Made by a program: the position numbers and the translations under genes. From a virus, in IMG/VR virus record IMGVR_UViG_3300042923_000189, positions 1 through 41,735 of that record: a DNA stretch of 41,735 bases. One strand, given 5' to 3'. Positions 23,875-31,939 of the stretch are shown piece after piece. The notes under the pieces were generated by a model that saw only the letters and a program-made list of their open reading frames with translations, was not told where the DNA came from and did not search any database. Each line of letters starts with the position of its first letter. The first letter of the stretch is position 1.

Positions 23875-25080
23875 ATGCAATATACATCAAATTATGGTTT
23901 AAATAAGCCCGAAGCAGCCACAGACAATGTTAACATCGATATTCTCAATGACAATGCGGATATTATCGATAAGGGGCTTGTTGTGTATCTAGGCACTACG
24001 TCCGGATCTGCTAATACATACGCACTGACATCGACTGCACTAAAAGCCCTGTCAGAAGGTTTGGCTGTCTGTGTTAAGTTCAACGCTGCATCCACGGCAG
24101 CAAGCACCTTGAATATAAACAGCTGGGGCGCTAAAGGAATTAAGAAGCCTAACGGGTCAGATGTAACCAATCTTAAGGCAGGAATGTATACACTGAGGTA
24201 TGATGGAACAAATTTTATATTACAGGGTGAGGGAGCCTCCGGCAATGCCACTGCATCTGACCTCCTCCTGGGTAAAACAGCAACTACGGATGCAGGAGAT
24301 ATTACCGGTACCCTTGAGTTAACAGGGGATGCAGTAGCTAGTCAAGTACCAGCAGGTAAGACCTTTTACAATAACAATCCCAAATCAAAAATAACCGGTA
24401 CCGCACCTATAAAAACCACTGAGACTTTTGCGCCTAAGGTTACTGAACAGGTTATCGCTGCAGGACAATATTTATCCGGTGCTCAAACAATAGCACCGAC
24501 TACTGGCACCGCAACTCCGGATGATGCCTTGGCAGGAAAGACATTTAATTCCGGTCACGGAATCGGCTTGTCGGGGAATATACCAAGTAAAGCAGCCGCA
24601 ACAATAACTCCAGGAACATCGGATCAGACAATAGCGGCCGGTCAGTACTTGGCAGGGAATCAAACAGTCAAAGGCGATCCAAATCTTGTTCCTCAAAATC
24701 TACCTGAAGGGATAACTATCTTTGATGTACTCGGAACAATGAAGAGACTTATCACTGGAGATGCCGTGGTATCGTCAGATGATGGCGTGTTTTATAACTA
24801 CTCTGGCGGTGGATTAATCACCAACCAGAGAAAAGTAACTGCATCCGGGCTGCCTTTTAAGCCTAGAATGATTGTAGTCTATTTTGAGGGTGGTGGTACT
24901 TATTTGAGTATTATGTATAACAAGATGGGAGCCACAGAAATGTTGATATATGTTAATGGAGCTACCGGATCAACGGCTACAAGATTTACTATGACAGGGG
25001 ATGCACAGGTTTGGGATGGTGGCTTCCGCTTACCTATACCACTCGGGTACACAAATGCAAAGTATATCGTAGGAGAATAA
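23875..25080 (+). CDS. Tail fibre protein (401 aa)
   Basis: ATG 23875 follows AGGAGATGATT. The N-terminal part (YTSNYGLNKPEAATDNVNID) is the usual baseplate-attachment start of phage fibres, followed by a beta-strand segment and three tail-fibre-like repeats with TIAAGQYLAGNQTVKGDP and VIAAGQYLSGAQTI units, then a NLPEGITIFDVLGT element and a C-terminal globular region (residues ~300-401) with aromatic and Gly-rich loops. It probably connects to or acts as a short receptor-binding fibre. The larger SGNH receptor-binding gene lies far away, after the portal. Confidence 0.85.
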   Translation: MQYTSNYGLNKPEAATDNVNIDILNDNADIIDKGLVVYLGTTSGSANTYALTSTALKALSEGLAVCVKFNAASTAASTLNINSWGAKGIKKPNGSDVTNLKAGMYTLRYDGTNFILQGEGASGNATASDLLLGKTATTDAGDITGTLELTGDAVASQVPAGKTFYNNNPKSKITGTAPIKTTETFAPKVTEQVIAAGQYLSGAQTIAPTTGTATPDDALAGKTFNSGHGIGLSGNIPSKAAATITPGTSDQTIAAGQYLAGNQTVKGDPNLVPQNLPEGITIFDVLGTMKRLITGDAVVSSDDGVFYNYSGGGLITNQRKVTASGLPFKPRMIVVYFEGGGTYLSIMYNKMGATEMLIYVNGATGSTATRFTMTGDAQVWDGGFRLPIPLGYTNAKYIVGE

Positions 25081-25102
25081 AGAAGGGATGGTATATCATG
25101 AG

Positions 25103-25402
25103 ATGACAGAATTCATCACTAGGTACTGGATAGAAGTGTTTTTCGGAGGAGTAACAACAGGACTATGCCTTGGCTTTAGGTGGATGTATTGCCAATTTAA
25201 AGCTATAAAGCTGGGTATGCAAGCTACTCTGAGGAACGACATTATAAACCAGTACAACAAGTACGTTGAGCTTAAGTACATACCAATTTACGCTATGGAG
25301 AATGTTGAAGCTATGTACAAGGAATATCATGCGCTGGGTGGAAACGGAACAATAACACGATTATATTCGGAGCTTTTAGAGCTACCGACAAAGAAAGGGT
25401 GA
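25103..25402 (+). CDS. Single-pass membrane protein before holin
   Basis: I choose ATG 25103, which gives MTEFITRYWIEVFFGGVTTG; an in-frame ATG at 25088 lies inside the ribosome binding region. One transmembrane helix spans residues about 5-24, followed by a cytoplasmic part (KAIKLGMQATLRNDIINQYN, YIPIYAMENVEAMYKEYHALGGNG) that is shared by a widespread family of Firmicutes phage proteins next to holins. It may be an accessory holin or antiholin. Function is unproven. Confidence 0.75.
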   Translation: MTEFITRYWIEVFFGGVTTGLCLGFRWMYCQFKAIKLGMQATLRNDIINQYNKYVELKYIPIYAMENVEAMYKEYHALGGNGTITRLYSELLELPTKKG

Positions 25403-25406
25403 TTTT

Positions 25407-25682
25407 ATGGAATTATTAAATCAATTTGTAGTAGTTATCGTATTAGCAATTTGTTTGGCGTTTGGATATATCATCAAGCACAGCTTGACATTTATCCCAA
25501 ACAAGTACATACCACTCATCATGGCGGTTGTGGGTGTCATCCTCAATGTTTGGCTTAACGGATGGATATTTAACCCCGGCATATTATTAGGTGGCTTGGC
25601 AAGCGGTTTAGGAAGTACGGGAGCGTTTGAGCTGATTAGGAATATTACATCCGGAAAGGATAAGGGCGATCAGAATGGCTAA
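25407..25682 (+). CDS. Holin
   Basis: The 91-residue protein has three hydrophobic segments (LNQFVVVIVLAICLAFGYI; YIPLIMAVVGVILNVWL; GILLGGLASGLGSTGAFEL) and a basic charged C terminus. This matches the Phage_holin_5-type. It makes pores that release the endolysin to the wall. It has an AAAGGGTGAT ribosome binding site and overlaps the amidase start by eight bases. Confidence 0.88.
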   Translation: MELLNQFVVVIVLAICLAFGYIIKHSLTFIPNKYIPLIMAVVGVILNVWLNGWIFNPGILLGGLASGLGSTGAFELIRNITSGKDKGDQNG

Positions 25683-26382
25683 ATACTTAGTGGCACTGGA
25701 CGATGGACACGGAATGAAAACAGCCGGTAAAAGAACACCTGAGATTCCGGAACTGAATAATCGAATTATCCACGAGAACGAGTTTAACCGTGCGGTAATA
25801 AATTATCTCGATGCTGAGCTTAAAAGATGCGGAATTGATACATTGTTAGTCGCTCCCACGGATGCCGACACCTCGTTATCAGCCAGGGTATGCCTTGCTA
25901 ATGATAACCATGCGGATTTATATGCGGCGATACATTATAATGCACTGGATGGCAAGTTTGACAGCAAGGATCCGAATGGACACTCGATACATATTTATCC
26001 GGGATCACGAAAGAGCAGAAGGCTTGCGGAATGCATTCATAAGTACCTAATCGAAGGAACAGAGCAGAATGATCGCGGTATCGTCGAAAGCAACTTCCAT
26101 GTTCTCAGGGAAACTAACATGCCAGCCATCTTAAGTGAGAACGGATTTATGGACAACAAGCGCGAAGCTCTGCTGATGATCGATAAAAACTTTCAGCGAG
26201 AGGTTGCAGTTGAGCATGCGAAAGGTATCTGCGATTATCTTGGAGTAATGTATATCCCCGAAGTAAAAACTGTTTATCGGCTACGTGTTGGCGAATATTC
26301 CGGACTGGACGAAGCAAACAAAGCACGGACAAGACTTAAGTCCTTAGGGTACGAGTCAACCGTGGTGGCTGATAAGATATAA
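25675..26382 (+). CDS. Endolysin: N-acetylmuramoyl-L-alanine amidase with SPOR domain
   Basis: The 235-residue protein has an Amidase_3 domain (residues ~1-190) with DDGHG, the ENEFNR glutamate, AAIHYNA and ILSENGFMDN motifs, the zinc ligands and catalytic Glu of this family. A short SPOR-like domain follows (about residues 197-235, YRLRVGEYSGLDEANKARTRL) that binds denuded glycan. No signal peptide is seen, so release requires the holin encoded upstream. It ends the lysis module. Confidence 0.92.
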   Translation: MAKYLVALDDGHGMKTAGKRTPEIPELNNRIIHENEFNRAVINYLDAELKRCGIDTLLVAPTDADTSLSARVCLANDNHADLYAAIHYNALDGKFDSKDPNGHSIHIYPGSRKSRRLAECIHKYLIEGTEQNDRGIVESNFHVLRETNMPAILSENGFMDNKREALLMIDKNFQREVAVEHAKGICDYLGVMYIPEVKTVYRLRVGEYSGLDEANKARTRLKSLGYESTVVADKI

Positions 26383-26495
26383 GGCTCGCTAGGGCTTGGC
26401 ATTATTGCAGATTTAAACCGCTGATAACAATACGGTGAATTGGTTGTCTAAAATCAAAACCGCCTTAAATGTCAATATACGAGGTCAAAATAAAA

Positions 26496-26520
26496 CCCCT
26501 GGGCTTGATCGGCTCAGGGG
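26496..26520 (-). terminator. Terminator between converging lysis and cargo genes
   Basis: CCCCTGGGC pairs with GCTCAGGGG (9 bp, one G-T) with a 7-base loop. On the minus strand the hairpin is followed by TTTTATTTT, so it ends leftward transcripts; on the plus strand the flanking AAAATAAAA / TTTTATTTT makes it probably bidirectional. Confidence 0.8.
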
Positions 26521-26527
26521 ATGAATT

Positions 26528-27124
26528 TTATTTTTCTTGTATCATCGCTTCAAGTTTCTTTTTAACATCATCGAGTTTGGCTTGTTTATCTTCGTCAACT
26601 TTGTCTGTAATAATAAATTCTGCATCTGGGGTAAGTATATGACCCCTATTTGTTACACCGGTATCCAACTCGTTTTCTTCACAGGCCTCAGCGATGGTAC
26701 GAAAGGTTTCATAATATTCTGGCGAACAATAGTATTCGTCATTTATTTCAACAACATTTCCGTCGATAATACTTTGCATAAGGTTCATTATGTCGTCCGT
26801 GGTATAGCGCACCCACTCAGTATAATCCTCATTAACCGTAACATAACACTTGAAATTTTTGTTACCTGATTTAGCAGTTACTGTAGCCTTACCGCCGTTT
26901 ATCGCAATCAGTGATCCATTCTTATTAACAGTGATAATATTTTTGTTATTACTGGACCACTTTACATTTTTATATTTGCTTGGCAATTTTAGTGTGCATT
27001 TCTTTCCCTCGTCAATTGCTATCTTCTTATTATCTACAATATCATATGTCTTAGTTGCTCCCATAGCCGAAACAGGAATAAACAACATATATAATAATAA
27101 AATCAAAACGGATAACCTTCTCAT
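26528..27124 (-). CDS. Secreted Ig-like (BIG2-type) cargo protein
   Basis: I choose ATG 27124, since AGGAGG lies just upstream on its strand. The ~198-residue protein has a clear signal peptide (MRRLSVLILLLYMLFIPVSA) and a following bacterial Ig-like 2 domain (KCTLKLPSKYKNVKWSSNN, VNKNGSLIAINGGKATVTAK, residues ~35-100). The C-terminal half is acidic and unassigned. It is transcribed leftward, just past the lysis module, where phages carry lysogenic-conversion genes. It probably acts at the outer surface of the lysogen. It directly follows an HTH gene in the same operon. Confidence 0.8.
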   Translation of the reverse strand: MRRLSVLILLLYMLFIPVSAMGATKTYDIVDNKKIAIDEGKKCTLKLPSKYKNVKWSSNNKNIITVNKNGSLIAINGGKATVTAKSGNKNFKCYVTVNEDYTEWVRYTTDDIMNLMQSIIDGNVVEINDEYYCSPEYYETFRTIAEACEENELDTGVTNRGHILTPDAEFIITDKVDEDKQAKLDDVKKKLEAMIQEK

Positions 27125-27125
27125 A

Positions 27126-27323
27126 TTACCTCCTAATTTCAACCAAGTCGCCTATATCGCATTTAAAATATTCTGCGAATCTCTCAAGCGATCGCAAGGT
27201 TATGTAGTCATTCTTATTTATCTTGGTAATTACATCGTTTGATATTCCGGTTGCCTCTTGAATGTCCTTCCATTTTAATTCACTATCTATTACCTTTTCT
27301 CTCAATTTCCTATACGTTACCAT
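27126..27323 (-). CDS. Cro/C1-type HTH regulator of cargo operon (65 aa)
   Basis: I start it at ATG 27323 (MVTYRKLREKVIDSEL), after GGGGGG on its strand, instead of a longer Met at 27353. It is a single small HTH domain of the HTH_26/YozG kind (KWKDIQEATGISNDVITKINKNDYITLRSLERFAEYF, residues ~15-52) with the GDLVEI end. It sits upstream of the secreted Ig-like gene with a promoter-embedded dyad, so it likely represses its own operon. Similar proteins in Firmicutes often act as single-domain autoregulators. Confidence 0.82.
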   Translation of the reverse strand: MVTYRKLREKVIDSELKWKDIQEATGISNDVITKINKNDYITLRSLERFAEYFKCDIGDLVEIRR

Positions 27324-27353
27324 ATGCAACCCCCCAAACGAAAAGATATACAT

Positions 27354-27382
27354 ATTTTACCATGATATTTATCATTTGTCGA
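27354..27382 (-). promoter_or_regulatory. Promoter with embedded dyad for the HTH/secreted-protein operon
   Basis: On the minus strand a -35 of TCGACA (plus 27377-27382) and a -10 of TAAAAT (plus 27354-27359) are 17 bp apart. A dyad with 6-bp arms (ATGATA and TATCAT at 27362-27375) fills the spacer, an ideal site for autorepression by the adjacent HTH protein. Confidence 0.55.
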
Positions 27383-27393
27383 TTAGGACAAGC

Positions 27394-27508
27394 AAAATCA
27401 GAAAAACAACTGTAAAAAGATTAAAAACTCTGAAAACAGCGGAAACAAGTACAAGCCTACGCCATATAGTATTAACAAAGATAAAAAAGTTTAAACACAC
27501 CACATAAA
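27394..27508 (+). other. Candidate parC centromere: phased A-tracts
   Basis: A-tracts centred near 27396, 27404, 27416, 27425, 27435 and 27444 recur roughly every 9-10 bases, and more lie at 27478, 27486, 27494 and 27507. Such phasing gives bent DNA. It lies directly upstream of the ParM-like gene, the normal place of a type II partition centromere. No conserved ParR-box sequence is asserted. Confidence 0.5.
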
Positions 27509-27538
27509 CAAAATTAAAATTGTTTAAGGAGGGATTGC

Positions 27539-28417
27539 ATGTTAGGTATTGACAAGGGAACTACATATACCAAGACCGATCAGAAGATTTGCATTAAGAG
27601 CACCATAAGAGAGTACCAGGAGAGCGACATCTCACTGCAGAACGATAAGCTGATTCTCGAGATGGAGAACAAGAAATGGGTGATTGGCGAGAAAGGGAAT
27701 TATTCAACTGATCTAATGAAATCTCAGCACTATAATACAAAAGCTCTCGTACTAACAGCTATAGCACAAAGTACTACGGATGAATGTATTATCACTGACA
27801 TTGTGACAGGGTTGCCGATCGCACTGTATTCCGGCCAGAAACAAATAATGAAGAATTTATTCCAAGATACAAATAATGAGATCCGGATCAACGGAATTAG
27901 AAAAAGGATACGTATAAGAAACGCAGAAGTTTTTCCCGAAGCTGCAGGAGCTTTTTATTCTCAGAACGAGTTTACAGATGCATTAATAATCGACGTAGGT
28001 GGTCTTAGTATTGACACGGCGCAGTTTAAGGGCGGCAAACTGATTAAGTACTCAACTTATTCGATGGGTATGATGAAGCTGTTTTCAAAAATTGCAAACA
28101 AAGTTAACTCGGAACATGATTTATCTCTTACAGAGTGGGATATTGAAGATCTGCTAAAAGACGGATTATTTATATACGGAAAGCAAGTCGATATCGGAGC
28201 TGAAAGGATAATCATTGAGCACGCAAAGGAAATAATCGAAAGGCTTTCTTTAGAATACGATCTAAAAAGTCTAAAGAATATACTTATCACCGGAGGCCCG
28301 GCTGATTGGATAAGTAAGTATCTAGCCAAATATATTCCACAACTTCGAACAATGAAAAACAATCAATATAGCAATGCAATAGGATACAGCAATATCGGGA
28401 GGGTGATATTCGGGTGA
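27539..28417 (+). CDS. parM: ParM-like actin-family segregation ATPase
   Basis: The 292-residue protein has the actin-fold nucleotide motifs: phosphate-1 loop (GIDKGTTYTK, residues 3-12), phosphate-2 loop (IIDVGGLSID, ~150) and adenosine motif (ILITGGPADW, ~250). An AAGGAGGG ribosome binding site precedes ATG 27539. It polymerises into filaments that push apart DNA copies held by ParR. The length is in the range of ParM and Alp proteins. It overlaps the ParR-like gene by four bases, giving a compact parMR operon behind the candidate centromere. Confidence 0.88.
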   Translation: MLGIDKGTTYTKTDQKICIKSTIREYQESDISLQNDKLILEMENKKWVIGEKGNYSTDLMKSQHYNTKALVLTAIAQSTTDECIITDIVTGLPIALYSGQKQIMKNLFQDTNNEIRINGIRKRIRIRNAEVFPEAAGAFYSQNEFTDALIIDVGGLSIDTAQFKGGKLIKYSTYSMGMMKLFSKIANKVNSEHDLSLTEWDIEDLLKDGLFIYGKQVDIGAERIIIEHAKEIIERLSLEYDLKSLKNILITGGPADWISKYLAKYIPQLRTMKNNQYSNAIGYSNIGRVIFG

Positions 28418-28665
28418 GGAAAACAAAGGGATTCTCATATGATCCAGAAATAGATAAGGATGTGATAAATCATATCGATAGCCAGCAGAATGGAAGCCAA
28501 TATGTTTGGGGACTTGTGAGAGCAGATATGTCAGAGAACAGCATTGAGAACATTGTAAACAGACAGATAAAAAAATACCTGCAGGATCACGAAATCACTG
28601 CAGGCTCTAAAGAAAAGGATATTAAACTTGATGCAAACGAGATTAAAAACATACTCAATCTATAG
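28414..28665 (+). CDS. parR: ParR-like centromere-binding protein (83 aa)
   Basis: A GTG start overlaps the ParM stop (GTGA), with GGGAGGGTGAT upstream. The N-terminal half (KTKGFSYDPEIDKDVINHID, then QNGSQYVWGLVRADM) has the ribbon-helix-helix-like pattern of ParR-type proteins: one short strand, then two helices, with a Lys/Asp-rich C terminus that would contact ParM. Position directly after ParM supports this. A 230-base AT-rich gap without an apparent gene follows. Confidence 0.75.
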   Translation: MRKTKGFSYDPEIDKDVINHIDSQQNGSQYVWGLVRADMSENSIENIVNRQIKKYLQDHEITAGSKEKDIKLDANEIKNILNL

Positions 28666-28894
28666 GGTGCACTTACTCCATGGAACGTCATTTCAATCAA
28701 CTGACCTTCGTCAATTTCATTACATGACTAGTGTATGCAAGGACCGTTTGTACAAATACCTATTTTGCTCGTACTAATTCTTAAATTATTATTAAATTCC
28801 ATATATAACAAATCGAGTTATTTTTAAAAATATGACTATTGAAACCGTTGCCGCTAACATTGTATCACCTCTAATCTGAAAGGATGTATGTATT

Positions 28895-29110
28895 ATGAAT
28901 TTTGATGAAATTGGTAAAATGGTTTTTAATGCTTTGATTAATGCAGGCTATTGGGTAATCGCTATCATTACACTTAAAGAAGTTCTTTCTTGTGGATCCA
29001 GAAGAGATATTGAAGGCATTATTAAATCGATCTTAGGCGGAGTAGTAAGCTATGCTGCATTGTATTTCATTACCGATATGCTCGACAAAGTAAAGGATGT
29101 GATGGATTGA
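28895..29110 (+). CDS. Two-pass small membrane protein, VirB2/TrbC-like (71 aa)
   Basis: ATG 28895 follows AAAGGATG. The protein has two hydrophobic segments (residues ~17-33, GYWVIAIITLKEV, and ~44-60, ILGGVVSYAALYFITDM) separated by a short charged loop (CGSRRDIEG). Size and topology match pilin-like VirB2/TrbC or Maff2-type proteins found in Firmicutes conjugative elements. It is the first gene of a tightly overlapping trio with another small membrane protein and a VirB4-like ATPase. The 230 bases upstream contain a possible TTGAAA -35, but no convincing -10. Confidence 0.6.
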   Translation: MNFDEIGKMVFNALINAGYWVIAIITLKEVLSCGSRRDIEGIIKSILGGVVSYAALYFITDMLDKVKDVMD

Positions 29111-29370
29111 TGTATTTAAAAACTGAATTAATTGGTGGTTGGACCGGTGATCAGCTCGATCAGCTCAAAGATAGTATTGCAAGCGGTATTTATGAAGGGT
29201 TTGTAAAATGCATGGATGTAATTTGTAACTTTGTTTTTTGGGGATCCAAGATTGGTATATTGTGCTGCGCAATAGTTTTTATAGCAAGCAAAGATCAGAA
29301 GGCTGTATCAACGGCGGTTAAGCTTGCTCTTATATATCTTATAACTGCGGTGGTGAGTGGCCAATTATGA
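29110..29370 (+). CDS. Second small membrane protein of the T4SS-like trio (86 aa)
   Basis: ATG 29110 overlaps the upstream TGA (TGATG). There are two hydrophobic segments (residues ~44-61, FVFWGSKIGILCCAIVF, and ~68-82, VKLALIYLITAVVSG). An amphipathic N-terminal part precedes them (WTGDQLDQLKDSIASGIYEG), as in small accessory channel proteins of Gram-positive conjugation systems. The stop overlaps the start of the ATPase gene in an ATGA. Family identity is not certain. Confidence 0.6.
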   Translation: MYLKTELIGGWTGDQLDQLKDSIASGIYEGFVKCMDVICNFVFWGSKIGILCCAIVFIASKDQKAVSTAVKLALIYLITAVVSGQL

Positions 29371-31637
29371 AAAAGCTTTCAATGCCGGTATCTAAATATT
29401 TTGAATTTAAGCAGCCCAAATACATATATCTGAAGCTTACGCCTTCCACGTCAATAAGAAATTACAGCACTGATAACCTTCTTAAGTTAATTGCATCCCT
29501 GTATAGAAGCTTCAGCCAACAGATAAGCATAATAAATAAAAAGATGTTTTTTGAATGCTCCGCAAAGGTTTCGTTCTATATCTACATGGAAAAGCATCGT
29601 GTTGAATTCTTCTTTATTGTGCCCGAGGTACACTATTCATTGTTTAAAGATAAATTAACAGATACATGGAGCAATAAGATAACAATAAGTATTGTGTCCG
29701 AAATACCTTTGTTTAGTCATGGATGTGTAAAATATTATATGGATTATAAAAAAGAGGATCCTATGAGTCTTGTGACAGATAAAAGGAACAATGCATTGCT
29801 TGCGTCTGAGCTTGGCACTCTATACGCAATGGAGGATGGAGACAAAGCAGGTGTGATTTTTAATTTTATTCCGATGGATCAACATAAATGGAAAGCAGAT
29901 TTTGAAAATACTATTAAGAGACTGAAGAATGATATGCCGATAAACAAGAACAAAATCAATTTTTGGGTATTATTATCATGGGCGATAGGGTTGGTAGTCA
30001 AAGCAATGGAGATAGGGCTTGAAAGCTTGAGCATAGGAGAATCCGATGTTAAGAGCGTAGGCGAATTTACAATAACTGATGATACCAGAAATAAAAAGAG
30101 CAGCGTAGTCGTGGGAACGCAGATCATTTGCCTTAGCGAGAGCGATAATAAACTACGCGAATATAATACTGCCAAATCACTGTGTCATAGCTTTCAATGC
30201 CTTACATCAAACGATAATGAGCTGATCGGGAGAAGATTGCGCACCAAAGAATTAAGCATTCTAAGCACAACAATCAGCAAGGCTGCAGTACTGAAGATGT
30301 CACCGAGAGAAACACAGCACTTCATATCGCTTCCCGGCCTGGATCTCCTAGAGGAGCACAAGATTATTGACCGTCTGGAAGTATTGGAGCATGAGGTACC
30401 GGGAGAATTAAAGACCGGCATTATAAGTCTAGGCGATACCACTTACAAAGGAGATCCATACAGGGCCTACCTTCCGACCACGAAGAATGAGCGATGTCTC
30501 ACAGTGGTTCTTATAGGTCCAACCAGATCAGGAAAAACCACCGCAATCAGCAACTTTTCAAACGATGCCAGGAATGGCGGTGAGTGTACAATTATTTTCG
30601 ATTTTTGCGGTAACTGCGAGCTCTCTGATAGTGTCAATAAGGATGTTGGCAATGTACTCAATATTGATTGCAGCGACCTTAAGCAACTTCAGGGCATGGG
30701 TTACAACGAAGCTAATCACCACGAAACCGATCCGATAAAACAATATGAAAACGCAAAGATCCAGGCATCGAACTTACTTGCGCTTATCGATGCAGTAAAC
30801 AGTGAAGACAGGGACCTTAAAGCGAAGATGAATAAGTACTTAAGCGCTGCAGCTCTCCTGGTATTCATAAGTAACGGAAAGATAAAGGATGTGTTTGGAG
30901 TCCTTCAGGATCACCGGTTAAGATGGGATTATATCAATGCTGTTCCAAGCAATCAAATGGAGTATATGGCTGAATACATAGATACTATGAAGGAGATTGA
31001 CGATACTAAGCAAGGCGAGGTTATTGGAACTAAATATAACACTGCTATTGGTGGTATTATGGATCGTGTTGGGCAGTTAAAGCAAAACACTTACATGGAG
31101 CTGATGCTTAAAAAGGACTGCAAGAATAACTTTAACTTAATCGATGAGATGCAGAACAATCAGATCATTTGTTTCCGGATGCCGGAGCACATGTTTAGTA
31201 CGCAGGCTGAGAAAGATGCTTATTGCACTTATTGGATGACGAAGATATGGCTTGCTCTTAAATTCCGGAAGGCCTATATTCCGGATGCTCAGCATATTAA
31301 AGTTAATGTTATCGTTGATGAGCTTTCCCAAGTGCCGCACTGTCAAGAGTTTATCCGGAGTAAGCTCAGTCAGATGGCGAAGTTTAACTGTAAAATGATT
31401 ATTAGTTGCCATTATCTGAATCAGATCAAGATTATCCGGGAAGAATTAAAGAGTGCAAACAGTAGTTACATGCTAATATCTGGATGCGATAAGGAGAATT
31501 ACAAGGAGTTGAAGGAGGAGCTGGCGCCTTACTCGGTCGATGATCTCCTGAGACTTAAGAAGTATCACAGCCTTAATCTGATTAAGCTTCCTGACGGATA
31601 TGTTACGTTTGTCACCAAGTTACCAAAACCGCTATAA
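29367..31637 (+). CDS. VirB4/HerA-like conjugation ATPase
   Basis: The 756-residue protein has an N-terminal ~340-residue beta/alpha domain (including YIYLKLTPSTSIRNYS and FFFIVPEVHYSLF) as seen in Gram-positive VirB4-like proteins. MSPRETQHFISLPG then precedes a RecA-like ATPase with Walker A about residue 384 (GPTRSGKTT) and Walker B about residue 650 (VIVDELSQV), and a MIISCHYLNQ segment after it. Such proteins drive conjugative secretion or DNA translocation. It is coupled to two small membrane genes and lies after parMR. No relaxase is in the window. A HerA-like defence function is a possible alternative. Confidence 0.75.
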   Translation: MKKLSMPVSKYFEFKQPKYIYLKLTPSTSIRNYSTDNLLKLIASLYRSFSQQISIINKKMFFECSAKVSFYIYMEKHRVEFFFIVPEVHYSLFKDKLTDTWSNKITISIVSEIPLFSHGCVKYYMDYKKEDPMSLVTDKRNNALLASELGTLYAMEDGDKAGVIFNFIPMDQHKWKADFENTIKRLKNDMPINKNKINFWVLLSWAIGLVVKAMEIGLESLSIGESDVKSVGEFTITDDTRNKKSSVVVGTQIICLSESDNKLREYNTAKSLCHSFQCLTSNDNELIGRRLRTKELSILSTTISKAAVLKMSPRETQHFISLPGLDLLEEHKIIDRLEVLEHEVPGELKTGIISLGDTTYKGDPYRAYLPTTKNERCLTVVLIGPTRSGKTTAISNFSNDARNGGECTIIFDFCGNCELSDSVNKDVGNVLNIDCSDLKQLQGMGYNEANHHETDPIKQYENAKIQASNLLALIDAVNSEDRDLKAKMNKYLSAAALLVFISNGKIKDVFGVLQDHRLRWDYINAVPSNQMEYMAEYIDTMKEIDDTKQGEVIGTKYNTAIGGIMDRVGQLKQNTYMELMLKKDCKNNFNLIDEMQNNQIICFRMPEHMFSTQAEKDAYCTYWMTKIWLALKFRKAYIPDAQHIKVNVIVDELSQVPHCQEFIRSKLSQMAKFNCKMIISCHYLNQIKIIREELKSANSSYMLISGCDKENYKELKEELAPYSVDDLLRLKKYHSLNLIKLPDGYVTFVTKLPKPL

Positions 31638-31644
31638 ACAATAG

Positions 31645-31674
31645 AGCCCTTGCCTTAACCGGTGAGGGCTTTTT
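31645..31674 (+). terminator. Terminator after the VirB4-like gene
   Basis: AGCCCT pairs with AGGGCT around a 14-base loop, with a T run on the plus strand, ending the accessory operon. A near relative occurs at 32522, where the loop likewise begins TGCCTTG. Confidence 0.75.
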
Positions 31675-31684
31675 CCAAAAAGAA

Positions 31685-31704
31685 AACCCCGCATTTCTGC
31701 GAGG
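31685..31704 (-). terminator. Terminator for leftward transcripts
   Basis: CCCCGCA pairs with TGCGAGG (one mismatch) around a TTTC loop. On the minus strand it is followed by TTTTCTTTTT. It would stop transcripts from the leftward HTH gene at 32063-32356. Confidence 0.6.
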
Positions 31705-31939
31705 CTCTCTTCTTCTAAAATTTCTAAAATCTTTTTTCTTAAACAAATTCACCACCCATATATTATCATGACAAGATAAAATTGTATAGTTGGCAAAACG
31801 GAGATTATTACAAGCGATTATATATAAAATAAACAACATAGTAAAATATACCCACCAGCATATCTGAGTTAAAAATATATCATGTTTATCCCATATCATG
31901 TGGATTACAATTAATTAACACAATAAACTATACATAATT

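Noticed and set aside
29367-31637. Interpretation as FtsK-type or packaging ATPase
   Set aside because: There is already a complete terminase, no FtsK gamma domain, and the N-terminal domain plus small membrane partners fit VirB4-like proteins better.
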